A stretch of 64,000 bases of DNA from Plantago major. Its lineage: Eukaryota; Streptophyta; Magnoliopsida; Lamiales; Plantaginaceae. The DNA lies in NCBI GenBank assembly GCA_026545765.1, contig JAIFAC010000208.1, forward strand, positions 1-64,000, given 5' to 3'. Below the pieces are notes generated by a model. That model saw only the letters and a program-made list of their open reading frames with translations, ran no database searches and was not told where the DNA came from. Numbering within the stretch: the stretch's first letter is position 1; every line of letters begins with the position of its first letter. Shown one piece after another: positions 52,750-64,000 of this stretch. Position numbers and translations under genes: made by a program.

Positions 52750-52950
52750 TAAACGATAACACAAATTATGTTTAGTGTACATATTAAAGTTTTGGAGAAG
52801 TAGAAATATGATTGATATATTTCAATTCTTTTCCCTTTCCTTTTTCTACTTACTAATTCGTCATTTTGAAATAAATTTAGAGTGAATTTTCGTAATTTAA
52901 ATTCTTTTAGCCGTAATTGTCGTCGAAGTACTAAAATTAGAATTTTAGAT

Positions 52951-53039
52951 AACTTACAAGACCAAATGTGACAATGGAATAATTACAGGATTAAATGGGC
53001 AGAGTAATAAACATACATGACCAAATGAAGTAATTTTCC
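52951..53039. repeat. Mutator-like right terminal inverted repeat
   Basis: Reverse complement of 27,085-27,175 at about three quarters identity, ending GTAATTTTCC next to the 9-mer TAGTATTGT. The DNA from 52,750 to here is the rest of this small element, without a gene. Confidence 0.7.
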
Positions 53040-53090
53040 TAGTATTGTTATGATACTAAAGCCTCTGCCTGACCCATACCAGAAACAAAC

Positions 53091-55676
53091 TGTAAGAGCC
53101 CTAATGAAAATAAGTTAATTGATAAAAATTCATAGACGGGCCATTTAGAGAGATACATTAAACATTTTAATGAAGACGTTCGTCGTGTATGAGGCTTTAA
53201 TGAAATTTTAGGTCGACGAAATCTCACATTCAGGGACACCACGAAGAGCCGATGTAACCTGGAGATGAGGCGATGCTCACCCGTCCAATATCAACAAATT
53301 TTACCTTGATCGAATAAACTTCTCGACACCTTATCAAACTACTTTTCCGAAGGACCAAAAACTAAAACGCTAACCAAATTAACATTACTAAGAAAATCGA
53401 GCACTACCGAGCAAGTAAATCACCTATGAGCAAGTTAGTTCTTGCTTGTACTTAAAGTAACATAAGTAAGAAGAAACTAATAGTCTAGTTGACCAAGTGA
53501 ATCTTGTTGACTAGGTCAATATAAGACCTACAATAGTCATCTTCTTCCTCATTCACTCTCTCATTCTCCAACACTTCAACCTCCATAGCCAAACCTCTTT
53601 AAGCTTCAAATCCCCACTTATCCTCCACCATTTCTCACATGCAAATACATATTCCTTATCCTCTCAACTTGAGAAAGCTAATAACACAACTCGATTTATA
53701 ATCAACGCACAATCAAAGAAGTTACAAGGTAATAAATCCCACTCACTCTTCTTCCTTTCAATTTTACTCCACAATCTCAATTGTCTTCCACACTAACACA
53801 TCTAATTCCATTCAACACTTGCTAGGAGTTCAATTTGTCAATCCAATGTTGAAGTGGAGAATGAATTCATCCAAAACCCTATGAGAAAAGTGTTAAGGTG
53901 GGTTAAAAATGTTCTTCTAAAACTAGTTTTAATCTTGATGCATGCACATGTTTTTTATGAAATTTTGATGATTATTCTCTTCAAAACTAACATAATTGAG
54001 TAATATGGCCTCAAAATCAATTGGGTAACTCATCTAATGGATTGCATGTTGATTTTGAAGTAGAATAAGCTCAAATCTTGAAAATCTCCAAATCCTGTAA
54101 GCAATCTGCCCTGTTTTGTAAAATGCAAAATAAATAATTTCATTATTTTGTTGTAGTTGCGAAGTTAACTAGACATGTAAAGAATTATCTTTCATCTCGG
54201 AGATTTGGAATGAGGTTAAAATGACGTTAAATGAATCAATTAAAATTCGCGAAATATTCAACATTCGAAATGTTGACAGAACAGGGTACTGTTAGTAAAA
54301 CTACTATAATCCTTCTTTAAACTGATCAAATTGACATAAATCTCTAATAAATGAATGGAACATGAGATTTTAATATTTTCCAATAAGAATTAGAATATTT
54401 GGAGTTCTATAAAATATTTCATGAATATTTTACCATCATTGCTCACTGCATGAGCAGTCTAGCTAAATAATTTCTAGGAGACAGCCTATGAATATTTTTT
54501 AGACTTAAAAATGTGTTTTGAATAGGAAACACAGTAAGATAGAATATAAAAATTAGAAACACCAGAATTAAGAATGTTAGACTACTTAAATGTATTTTAC
54601 AATGAAGGACAATCAAACTGCAGAATCAGGATTTTACAAAACGAACTTAAATTCGGAGTTCATCATACGAATAACTTCAAGGACTTAACTAAACATTTAT
54701 AGCTGACTTAAGATCGATTGATTTCAAGGTTTAGAGAGTTGGGATTCGTTCGTTTGTTCGGTTTAAGCTCGATTTCGATTCGCCAGTAGTATTTGCAGGT
54801 GTTAAGTTTTACGAGGTCATCTAAGGTGAGTGTTCTACCCAAAAAGTATATGTATATTTGCAAAACTACAAGAAGCTCTTTTAATATTATATATATAGTA
54901 TTGCATCTCAAATATTGTGAAACTCATGAAATCAAGTTCTGAAAACTGCATCAAATCTTTTTCTCATGCTTCCGCTCTAAAAAGTTATATATGTATATGA
55001 TTTATTATGATCTTCGTTTGATTCGATTGATTGATTTGCTTCGACCAATATGTGCGCAATTGTGGTGTGGGTTTCTGAGTGGACATACTTGGGCAGTTGT
55101 GTCTGTCGAGTTGTTCATGAAGTACCTCTGCTTACTATCCCTTGACGCCAGGCAGAAGTCGCTGAGGTCATTGGGAGTAGTAGTGTTTCACCCCTGTACC
55201 ATGGCAGGGTCTTCGTCTTCGTTTGACAGTGGTCATACCCTGTCTGGAGTGATAAGGGCTCGGATTGGGGTTATAAGGTTGACTGCACCAACGATAGTTC
55301 TTCGCTTCGTTATATGTTTTCTTCGATTATTTTTATATTATGATTCGTTTGATTTTAAAAACCATACTTCGTATTACTCGTTGTTCACTTAGCACAGAAC
55401 CTCACTGAGTTTTTATCTCACGCTTGATTTGTTACGTTCTTGTAGATTCTGCTACTCAGGATGCCTCGGAGACTTAGATGTTCAGCAGTAGAGAGTGGGG
55501 GGTGTTCTTTTAGTATTTTGGGATTTGTTAAAAACTTTTCACCACTTGAACTCTTAGTTACTTGTTGCAGTTGTCGTGTCCTTTGACTGTTGACTTTTGT
55601 TAGGATTTGACTTCGTTTCTAGACTTTTCCAAATAAAGATGCTTATTTATTTACTCAGATTTTTAGGGCCGTTACA
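53091..55676 (+). repeat. Tekay B LTR copy 1
   Basis: 2,586 bp with TGTAAGAGCC at the start and GGCCGTTACA at the end. Aligned through its length with LTR copy 2. A TATAAG at about 53,521 is a possible promoter. It differs from copy 2 by substitutions and small indels, including about 28 extra bases near 55,155. Confidence 0.93.
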
Positions 55677-56062
55677 GTTGGTATCAGAGCCTGAGTTTTT
55701 ACTCGGGCTATACTGGAATATGATTTTCGGACCTTGTGTGGGGAGTGAGATGTTGTTGAACTTAGGAGTTACCCTTAACTTTGTCGCTGTGTTTAAAAGT
55801 ATGTTTATGTGTCGTATATGCGTTACTTTTCCGCTTATGATCGCATGCTAATTATATTTTCCATGAATATGCATGAGTTCCTTCGTTTATTGTTTGACGT
55901 GTCGCATGTGTATTCTGGTTCAATCACTTGTTATTGTTAAGCCAAAATAGTTTTTGACCTAAGACCTTAAGTAGAGACTTTTGAAGTTTTCCGTTTCCTT
56001 TTATTAACTGATTCCCGACGTCCACGTATAATGGACAACGTTAACATAAGAGGAAGCTGTGT
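55677..56062 (+). other. Tekay B copy 1 primer site and deleted leader
   Basis: TGGTATCAGAGC at 55,679-55,690 is a perfect primer site. The following 370 bp is non-coding and then joins directly to pol near 56,060, so gag and protease have been removed. Confidence 0.85.
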
Positions 56063-59054
56063 TTGAAGGGGTGTGAGTGTTTCTTAGCGTACATTGTCAA
56101 CAAACCATCGGATCATGTAAAGATCGAAGAGGTTAAGATAGTAAAAGAGTTTCCAGATGTCTTCCCAGAGGAGTTAAACACTCTACCGCCAGATCGTGAA
56201 GTCGAGTTCGCCATAGAGGTAGCCCCGGGAACCGAACTAATTTCTAGAGAACCTTACAGAATGGCGCCAATCGAACTTAAGGAGTTGAAGACTCAGTTGC
56301 AAGAGTTAGTAGACCAAGGATTCCTTAGACCAAGCACATCACCTTGGGGAGCATCAGTGTTGTTCGTGAAGAAGAAAGATGGATCTATGAGGATGTGCGT
56401 CGATTATCGCGGATTGAATCAAGTTACTATCAAGAACAAGTATCCCTTACCATGCATCGATGATATTTTCGACCAGTTACAAGGTTCAGTGGTGTTTTCG
56501 AAGTTGTATCTTCGTCAAGGATATTACCAGTTAAAGGTCAAGGAAGAAGATGTACCGAAGACAACCCTTAATTCTCGATATGGTCACTATGAATTCGTGG
56601 TAATGCCATTTGGACTTACGAATGCCCCAGCTGCATTTATGGACCTTATGCACCGAGTTTTTCATCCGTATTTGGATCAGTTCGTGGTTGTTTTTATAGA
56701 TGATATCCTCGTTTACTCGAAGTCGGAGAAGGAACATGAAGACCATCTTAGAATTGTCCTAGAGACCTTGCGTAAGCATTCACTCTATGCAAAGTTTAGC
56801 AAGTGTGAGTTTTGGCTTAGTAAAGTAGCCTTTCTAGGACATATTATTTCCGGAGATCGAATTGCTGTTGACCCCTGAAAGATTGAAGTTGTTTTGGATT
56901 GGAAGAGACCTGAGACAGTAACCGAGGTGAGAAGTTTTCTGGGCTTAGCAGGTTATTATCGAAGATTCGTGGAGGATTACTCAAGGATAGCTGGACCTCT
57001 AACGGATCTAACTAAGAAGACCACAAAGTTTGTTTGGAGCGACAAGTGTGAAGCAAGTTTCCAAGAGTTGAAGAAGAGATTGACCAAAACGCCTATTCTG
57101 GCACTTCCTGAAGGACCCGAGAATTTCACGATGTACTCAGACGCATCCAAGGAAGGTTTGGGATGTGTATTAATGCAACGTGACAAGGTGATAGCATACG
57201 CCTCGAGGAAGTTGAAGCTACATGAGAAGAATTACCCTACGCATGATATTGAGCTAGCTGCGATTGTCTTTGCCTTGGGTAAATGGAGGCATTATCTCTA
57301 CGGTACAAAGTTTACCGTCTACACCGATCACAAGAGTTTGAAATACATTTTCTCACAAAAGAACTTGAATATGAGACAAAGGCGTTGTATGGAGTTACTA
57401 GAAGACTACGATTGTTCTATTCAGTGTCATCCAGGCAAGGCTAATGTAGTCGCTGACGCTCTTAGCTACAAAGTTCGTTTATCAGATGTCACTTGCCAGC
57501 CGCAATCAGTTCTATTTACGAATATCACATTAAGGCCTCAGATTGGCCAGTTGATTGGAGAAGCGCAAGTAGGAGATGCGGAGTTAGAGAAGATAAAGTA
57601 TAATTTGTCGAAGCATTCATATGAGAAATTTTCTCTTGGTGAAGACGGAGTTCTAAGGTTCCAAGGACGTTTATGTGTACCAGCGGATGAGGAATTGAAA
57701 CGCTTGATTATGGATGAAGCTCATAAGTCGTAGTACTCGATTCATCCTCGTGGTACAAAGATGTATCATGATTTGAAAAGATATTATTGGTGGAACGACA
57801 TGAAGAGAGAAATCAATGATTATATGAGAAAGTGTCTCACTTGCCAGCAAGTAAAAGCGGCGCACCTTAGACCCGCTGGATTACTGCAACCTCTCGAGAT
57901 ACCTTTGTGGAAGTGGGAAAGGATCACCATGGATTTTGTGACAGGATTGCCAACAGCTAAAGGAGGATATGATATCATTTGGGTAGTTGTGGATCAATTA
58001 ACAAAGTCTGCTCACTTTCTTTCAGTGAAGACGACTTACACTGCAGAGACATTGGCTCATATTTACCGAAATGAGATAATTCGTCTTCATGGTACTCCTA
58101 TCAGTATCGTTTGATCGAGATCCGAAATTCGTTTCAAGACTTTGGAGACAAGTCCATGAGAATTTGGGCACTAGTTTGAACTTTGACACTACAACTCACC
58201 CACAAACCGATGGCCAGTCTAAAAGGACCATCCACACTCTAGAGGACTTGCTGAGAATGTGTGTACTAGATCATGGTAGGAGTTGGGCAACACACCTCCC
58301 TTTAGTGGAATTCGCCTACAACAATTGTTACCAATCTTCGATCCAGATGGCTCCATTTGAGGTGTTATACGGACGAAAGTGTCGCTCACCTTTACATTGG
58401 GATTTGGAGGACCAAGTCACTTCGATAGAGGCGTGAAAAACATCTTTAGTCGACGTACTCCAAGAGACCTTGGAAAAGGTGACAGATTAAACGGATTGAA
58501 GACATTCGAGTCGATGTAAGAGCTATGCAGATAACCGTAGAAGAGAATAAGAGTTTGACGTTAGTGATCAAGTCTTCTTGAAGTTATCACCGAGAAAGGG
58601 AGTAGTTAGGGTTGGTAAAGGAGGAAAGTTAAACCCTCGATACATTGGGCCTTTCGAGATCACTGAGAGAGTCGGTACAGTAGCTTACCGTCTCCTCCTA
58701 CCTCGAACAGTTTCGGGCATTCACGTGTCTCAGTTGAAAAAGTACCATCCCGACCCATCACACGTGATTCACCATGAAGATTTGGAAATGAACGCGGATC
58801 TATCTTATGTGGAAATGCCAATCAAGATCTTGGATCACAAGGTGCACCAACTCCGAAATAGACAAATCAAGCAAGTGAAGGTTTTGTGGAGGAACCAAAA
58901 GTGTGAAGAAGGAACTTGGGAACTAGAAGATGAAATGGGAGTCGATATCCAGAGCTTTTCAACTCTTAGAGTGAGAATTTGGGACCAAATTCCCTTAAGG
59001 AGGGGAGATTGTAAGACCCCTAATGAAAATAAGTTAATTGATAAAAATTCATAG
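56063..59054 (+). pseudogene. Tekay B pol copy 1: RT, RNase H, integrase, chromodomain
   Basis: Starts [14 protein letters not shown] with [21 protein letters not shown], the pre-RT linker. RT blocks: [21 protein letters not shown], then [11 protein letters not shown] where the usual catalytic Asp is Tyr, and [11 protein letters not shown] with both aspartates kept. TGA at 56,876. RNase [19 protein letters not shown] and [18 protein letters not shown]. Integrase: KCLTCQQVK, MDFVTGLP, a frameshift at about 58,108 in the SDRD region, and TDGQSKRTIHTL. Chromodomain: IKQVKVLWRNQKCEEGTWELE near 58,860-58,940. Further stops at 57,731 and 58,434. The protein cannot work. The last codons run into the LTR past the polypurine tract. 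Confidence 0.92.
58995..59009 (+). other. Tekay B polypurine tract
   Basis: TTAAGGAGGGGAGAT directly before LTR copy 2. Confidence 0.85.
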
Positions 59055-61592
59055 ACGGGCCATTTAGAGAGATACATTAAATATTTTAATGAAGCCGTTC
59101 GTCGCGTATGAGGCTTTAATGAAAATTAAGGTCGACGAAATCTCACATTCGGGACACCACGAAGAGCCGATGTAACCTAGAGAGGCGGCGATGCTCATCC
59201 AATATCAACAAATTTTACCTTGATCGAATAAACTTCTCGACACCTTATCAAACTACTTTTCCGAAGGACCAAAAACTAAAACGCTAACCAAATTAACATT
59301 ACTAAGAAAATCGAGCACAACCGAGCAAGTAAATCACCTATGAGCAAGTTAGTTCTTGCTTGTACTTAAAGTAACATAAGTAAGAAGAAACTAATAGTCT
59401 AGTTGACTAAGTGAATCTTGTTGACTAAGTCAATATAAGACCTACAATAGTCATCTTCTTCCTCATTCACTCTCTCATTGTCCAACACTTCAACCTCCAT
59501 TGATAAACCTCCATAGCCAAACCTCTTTAAGCTTCAAATCCCCACTTATCCTCCACCATTTCTCACATGCAAATACAAATTCCTTACCCTCTCAACTTGA
59601 GAAAGCTAATAACACACCTCAATTTATGATCAAAGCACAATCAAAGAAGTTAGAAGGTAATAAATCGCACTGACTCTTCTTCCTTTGAATTTTATTCCAT
59701 AATCTCAATTGTCTTCCACACTAACACATCTAATTTCATTCAACACTTGCTAGGAGTTCAATTTGTCAATCCAATGTTGTAGTGGAGAATGAATTCATCC
59801 AAAACCCTATGAGAAAATTGTTAAGGTGGGTTAAAAATGTTCTTCTAAAACTAGTTTTAATCTTGATGCATGCACATGTTTTTGATGAAATTTTGATGAT
59901 TATTCTCTTCAAAACTAACATAATTGAGTAATATGGCCTCACAATCAATTGGGTAACTCATCTAATGGATTGCATGTTGATTTTGAAGTAGAATAAGCTC
60001 AAATCTTGAAAATCTCCAAATCCCGTAAGCAATCTGCCCTGTTTTTGTAAAATGCAAAATAAATAGTTTCATTCTTTTGTTGTCGTTGCAAATTTAACTA
60101 GATATGTACACCATTATCTTTCATCTCTAAGATTTCGAATGAGGTTAAAATGACATTTAATGAATCAATTAAAATTCTCGAAAGATTCAACATTTGAAAT
60201 GTTGACAGAACAGGGTACTGTTAGTAAAACCACTATAATCCTTCTTTAAAGTGATCAAATCGATCTAAATTTCTAATAAATGAATGGAAAATGAGATTTG
60301 AATATTTTCCAACAATAATTAGGATATTTGGAGTTCTATGAAATATTTCGTGAATATTTTACCATCATTGCTCACTGCATGAGCAGTCTAGGTAGATAAT
60401 TTCTAGGAGACAGCCTATGAATCTGTTTTAGACTTAAAAATATGTTTTAAATAGGAAACACAGTAAGCTAGAAAATAAAAATTAGAAACACCAGAATTAA
60501 GAATGTTAGGCTACTGAAATGTATTTTACAATGAAGGACTATCAAACTGCTAGAATTGGGATTTTACAAAACGAACTTAAATTCGGAGTTCATCATACGA
60601 ATAACTTCAAGGACTTAACTAAACATTTATAGCTGACTTAAGATTGCATTGATTTCAAGGTTTAGAGAGTTGGGATTCGTTCGTTTGTTCGGTTTAAGCT
60701 CGATTTCGATTCTCCAGTATGATTTGCGGGTGTTAAGTTTTACGAGGTCATCTAAGGTGAGTGTTCTACCCAAAAAGTATATGTATATTTGCGAAACTAC
60801 AAGATGCTATTTTAATATTATATATATAGTATTGCATCTCAAATATTGTGAAACTCATGAAATCAAGTTCTGAAAACTGCATCAAATCTTTTTCTCATGC
60901 TTCCGCTCTAAAAAGTTATATATGTATATGATTTATTATGATCTTCGTTTGATTCGATTGATTGATTTGCTTCGACCGATATGTGCGCAATTGTGGTGGG
61001 GGTTTCTGAGTGGACATACTTGGGTAGTTGTGTCTGTCGAGTTGTTCATGAAGTACCTCTGCTTACTATCCGTTGACGCGAGGAAGTAGTGTTTCACCCC
61101 TGTACCATGGCAGGGTCTTCGTCTTCGTCTTCGTTTGACAGTGGTCATACCCTGCCTGGAGTGATAAGGGCTCGGATTGGGGTTATAAGGTTGACTGCAC
61201 CAACGATAGTTCTTCGCTTCGTTATATGTTTTTTTCGATTATTTTTATATTATGATTCGTTTGATTTTAAAAACCATACTTCGTATTACTTAATTCTTTG
61301 TTCACTTAGCACAGAACCTCACTGAGTTTTATCTCACACTTGATTTGTTACCTTCTTGTAGATTCTGCTACTCAGGATGCCTCGGAGACTTAGATGTTCA
61401 GCAGCAGAGAGTGGGGGGTGTTCTTTTAGTATTTTGGGATTTGTTAAAAACTTTTCACCACTTGAACTCTTAGTTACTTGTTGCAGTTGTCGTGTCCTTT
61501 GACTGTTGACTTTTGTTAGGATTTGACTTCGTTTCTAGACTTTTCCAAATAAAGATGCTTATTTATTTATTCAGATATTTAGGGCCGTTACA
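59010..61592 (+). repeat. Tekay B LTR copy 2 (shared central LTR)
   Basis: 2,583 bp, TGTAAGACCCC to GGCCGTTACA. It acts as the 3' LTR of the first unit and, being followed by a primer site and internal region, as the 5' LTR of the second. A near-duplicate of LTR copy 1 with scattered differences. Confidence 0.93.
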
Positions 61593-61984
61593 GTTGGTAT
61601 CAGAGTCTGAGTTTTTACTCGGGCTATACTGGAATATGATTTTCGGACCTTGGGTGGGGAATGAGATGTTGCTGAACTTAGGAGTTACCCTTAACTTTGT
61701 CGCTGTGTTTAAAAGTATGTTTATGTGTCGTATATGCGTTACTTTTCCGCTAATGATCGCATGCTAATTATATTTTCCATGAATATGCATGAGTTCCTTC
61801 GTTTATTGTTTGACGTGTCGCATTTGTATACTGGTTCAATCACTTGTTATTGTTAAGCTAAAATAGTTTTTGACCTAAGACCTTAAGTAGAGACTTTTGA
61901 AGTTTTCCGTTTCCGTTTCCTTTTATTAATTGATTCCCGACGTCCACGTATAATGGACAACGTTAACATAAGAGGAAGCTGTGT
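61593..61984 (+). other. Tekay B copy 2 primer site and deleted leader
   Basis: The primer site at 61,595-61,606 reads TGGTATCAGAGT, one change from copy 1. The leader joins pol at the same point as in copy 1, showing the same gag-protease deletion. Confidence 0.85.
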
Positions 61985-64000
61985 TTGAAGGGGTGTGAGT
62001 GTTTCTTGGCGTACATTGTCAACAAACCATCGGATCATGTAAAGATCGAAGAGGTCAAGATAGTAAAAGAGTTTCCAGATGTCTTCCCAGAGGAGTTAAA
62101 CACTCTACTGCCAGATCGTGAAGTCGAGTTCGCCATAGAGGTAGCCCCGGGAACCGAGCTAATTTCTAGAGAACCTTACAGAATGGCGCCAATCGAACTT
62201 AAGGAGTTGAAGACTCAGTTGCAAGAGTTAGTAGACCAAGGATTCCTTAGACCAAGCACATCACCTAGGGGAGCACCAGTGTTGTTCGTGAAGAAGAAAG
62301 ATGGATCTATGAGGATGTGCGTCGATTATCGCGGATTGAATCAAGTTACTATCAAGAACAAGTATCCCTTACCATGCATCGATGATATTTTCGACCAGTT
62401 ACAAGGTTCAGTGGTGTTTTCGAAGTTGTATCTTCGTCAAGGATATTACCAGTTAAAGGTCAAGGAAGAATATGTACCAAAGACAACCCTTAATTCTCGA
62501 TATGGTCACTATGAATTCGTGGTAATGCCATTTGGACTTACGAATGCCCCAGCTGCATTTATGGACCTTATGCACCGAGTTTTTCATCCGTATTTGGATC
62601 AGTTCGTGGTTGTTTTTATAGATGATATCCTCATTTACTCGAAGTCGGAGAAGGAACATGAAGACCATCTTAGAATTGTCCTAGAGACCTTGCGTAAGCA
62701 TTCACTCTATGCAAAGTTTAGCAAGTGTGAGTTTTGGCTTAGTAAAGTAGCCTTTCTAGGACATATTATTTCCGGAGATCGAATTGCTGTTGACCCCTGA
62801 AAGATTGAAGTTGTTTTGGATTGGAAGAGACCTGAGACAGTAACCGAGGTGAGAAGTTTTCTGGGCTTAGCAGGTTATTATCGAAGATTCGTGGAGGATT
62901 ACTCAAGGATAGCTGGACCTCTAACGGATCTAACTAAGAAGACCACAAAGTTTGTTTGGAGCGACAAGTGTGAAGCAAGTTTCCAAGAGTTGAAGAAGAG
63001 ATTGACCAAAACGCCTATTCTGGCACTTCCTGAAGGACCCGAGAATTTCACGATGTACTCGGACGCATCCAAGGAAGGTTTGGGATGTGTATTAATGCAA
63101 CGTGGCAAGGTGATAGCATACGCCTCGAGGAAGTTGAAGCTACATGAGAAGAATTACCCTACGCATGATATTGAGCTAGCTGCGATTGTCTTTGCCTTGG
63201 GTAAATGGAGGCATTATCTCTACGGTACAAAGTTTACCGTCTACACCGATCACAAGAGTTTGAAATACATTTTCTCACAAAAGAACTTGAATATGAGACA
63301 AAGGCGTTGTATGGAGTTACTAGAAGACTACGATTGTTCTATTCAGTGTCATCCAGGCAAGGCTAATGTTATTTGACGTACAATAATTTCTATATGCCTA
63401 TTATGGAGCCCTTTAGTCGCTGACGCTCTTAGCTACAAAGTTCGTTTATCAGATGTCACTTGCCAGCCGCAATGAGTTCTATTTACGAATATCACATTAA
63501 GGCCTCAGATTGGCCAGTTGATTGGAGAAGCGCAAGTAGGAGATGCGGAGTTAGAGAAGATAAAGTCTAATTTGTCGAAGCATTCATATGAGAAATTTTC
63601 TCTTGGTGAAGACGGAGTTCTAAGGTTCCAAGGACGTTTATGTGTACCAGCGGATGAGGAATTGAAACGCTTGATGATGGATGAAGCTCATAAGTCGTAG
63701 TACTCGATTCATCCTGGTGGTACAAAGATGTATCATGATTTGAAAAGATATTATTGGTGGAACGACATGAAGAGAGAAATCAATGATTATGTGAGAAAGT
63801 GTCTCACTTGCCAGCAAGTAAAAGCGGAGCACCTTAGACCCGCTGGATTACTGCAACCTCTCGAGATACCTTTGTGGAAGTGGGAAAGGATCACCATGGA
63901 TTTTGTGACAGGATTGCCAACAGCTAAAGGAGGATATGATATCATTTGGGTAGTTGTGGATCAATTAACAAAGTCTGCTCACTTTCTTCCAGTGAAGACG
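61985..64000 (+). pseudogene. Tekay B pol copy 2, partial at window edge
   Basis: Near-identical to copy 1: same LYLRQGYYQ substitution at the RT active site, same TGA (62,798-62,800) and same TAG after EAHKS (63,698-63,700). It additionally has 45 bp inserted at 63,370-63,414 in the RNase H-integrase linker, causing a stop. Small differences include EEY for EED near the RT. Integrase begins before the window ends. Confidence 0.92.

Larger units (their letters stand above)
27085..53039. mobile_element. small Mutator-like element, hugely expanded by nested insertions
   Basis: Left end 27,085 (GGAAAAATACTCCATTTGG) and right end 53,039 form inverted repeats of about 90 bp at roughly 75% identity. 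Flanks TATTACTGT (27,076-27,084) and TAGTATTGT (53,040-53,048) match at 7 of 9 bases. A 9-bp duplication is the Mutator superfamily hallmark. Its own sequence is only 27,085-27,625 plus 52,750-53,039, about 830 bp without a transposase frame, so it is non-autonomous. The Tekay A element and all its passengers lie inside. Confidence 0.7.
53091..64000 (+). mobile_element. Tekay-type chromovirus B, tandem LTR-internal-LTR-internal array
   Basis: LTR 53,091-55,676, internal 55,677-59,009, LTR 59,010-61,592, internal from 61,593 to the window edge. Both internals start with an iMet-type primer site and lack the same gag-protease block, carry the same early TGA, and share the same catalytic Asp-to-Tyr change, so the second unit is a duplicate of the first and not an independent insertion. 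The order RT-RNase H-integrase-chromodomain is chromoviral. The family is distinct from Tekay A. Confidence 0.9.

Noticed and set aside
27621..52754. 5-bp target duplication for Tekay A
   Set aside because: Flanks GAAAA and TAAAC do not match; either mutated or the LTR end is off by a few bases.
54991..55392. 133-residue frame inside Tekay B LTR copy 1
   Set aside because: In LTR copy 2 the same region is split and shortened by an indel of about 28 bases, so no conserved protein is implied.
1..64000. rRNA, tRNA or organellar DNA
   Set aside because: No conserved rRNA blocks or tRNA cloverleaf/TTCRANNC boxes were recognised; the TGGTATCAGAGC matches are primer sites next to LTRs.

Overview
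The window is plant nuclear DNA, almost certainly from a eudicot. It is a dense pile of nested transposable elements with no intact host gene visible. Supporting signs are tRNA-iMet type primer sites, Ty1/copia and Ty3/gypsy polyproteins of plant lineages (Sirevirus, Tekay chromovirus, Tat), a plant LINE with a terminal RNase H, short AT-rich GT-AG introns, and transposase-less elements with Mutator-like 9-10 bp target duplications. No rRNA, tRNA, CRISPR or bacterial feature was seen.

Layout. 1-5,890: decayed minus-strand copia element (RNase H to gag plus its 5' LTR), interrupted at 1,584-2,957 by a solo LTR of the Sirevirus A family. 5,891-6,959: AT-rich DNA with a degenerate short-period repeat. 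6,971-25,344: 5'-truncated minus-strand LINE flanked by a 15-bp target duplication, split by a complete 15.8-kb minus-strand Sirevirus (A, 9,058-24,828, target duplication CACAC). Sirevirus A has two LTRs, gag, PR-INT-RT-RNase H and, between pol and the 3' LTR, a separate spliced gene with its own TATA box. 25,389-27,075: older DNA with a four-copy ~150-220 bp tandem repeat ending in a TATA box. 27,085-53,039: a small Mutator-like element (about 90-bp terminal inverted repeats, 9-bp imperfect target duplication) swollen to 26 kb by nested insertions. Inside it is a Tekay chromovirus (A, minus strand, 27,626-52,749). Its 3' LTR holds a truncated Tat-lineage element (28,687 to about 33.8 kb, carrying an antisense gene) fused to a 5'-truncated plus-strand Sirevirus (B, about 33.98-40,597). 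Its 5' LTR holds a 5.95-kb gene-carrying transposon (46,052-52,002) with a 9-10 bp target duplication. 53,091-64,000: a second Tekay-type family (B, plus strand) arranged LTR-internal-LTR-internal, running off the window.

How the parts relate. The genes do not form a pathway. They are retroelement polyproteins (gag, protease, integrase, reverse transcriptase, RNase H, chromodomain) plus three passenger genes: the Sirevirus 3' genes, the Tat antisense gene and the transposon-borne coiled-coil gene. Most copies are disabled by stops, frameshifts or deletions. Sirevirus A gag-pol and Tekay A pol are best preserved. The most unusual signals are element-specific palindromes repeated through each Sirevirus, a promoter-bearing intron-containing gene inside Sirevirus A, three stem-covarying hairpins in the Tekay A LTR, a LINE whose 5' junction is patched with copied neighbouring DNA, and a tandem Tekay B array whose two copies share the same dead reverse transcriptase.
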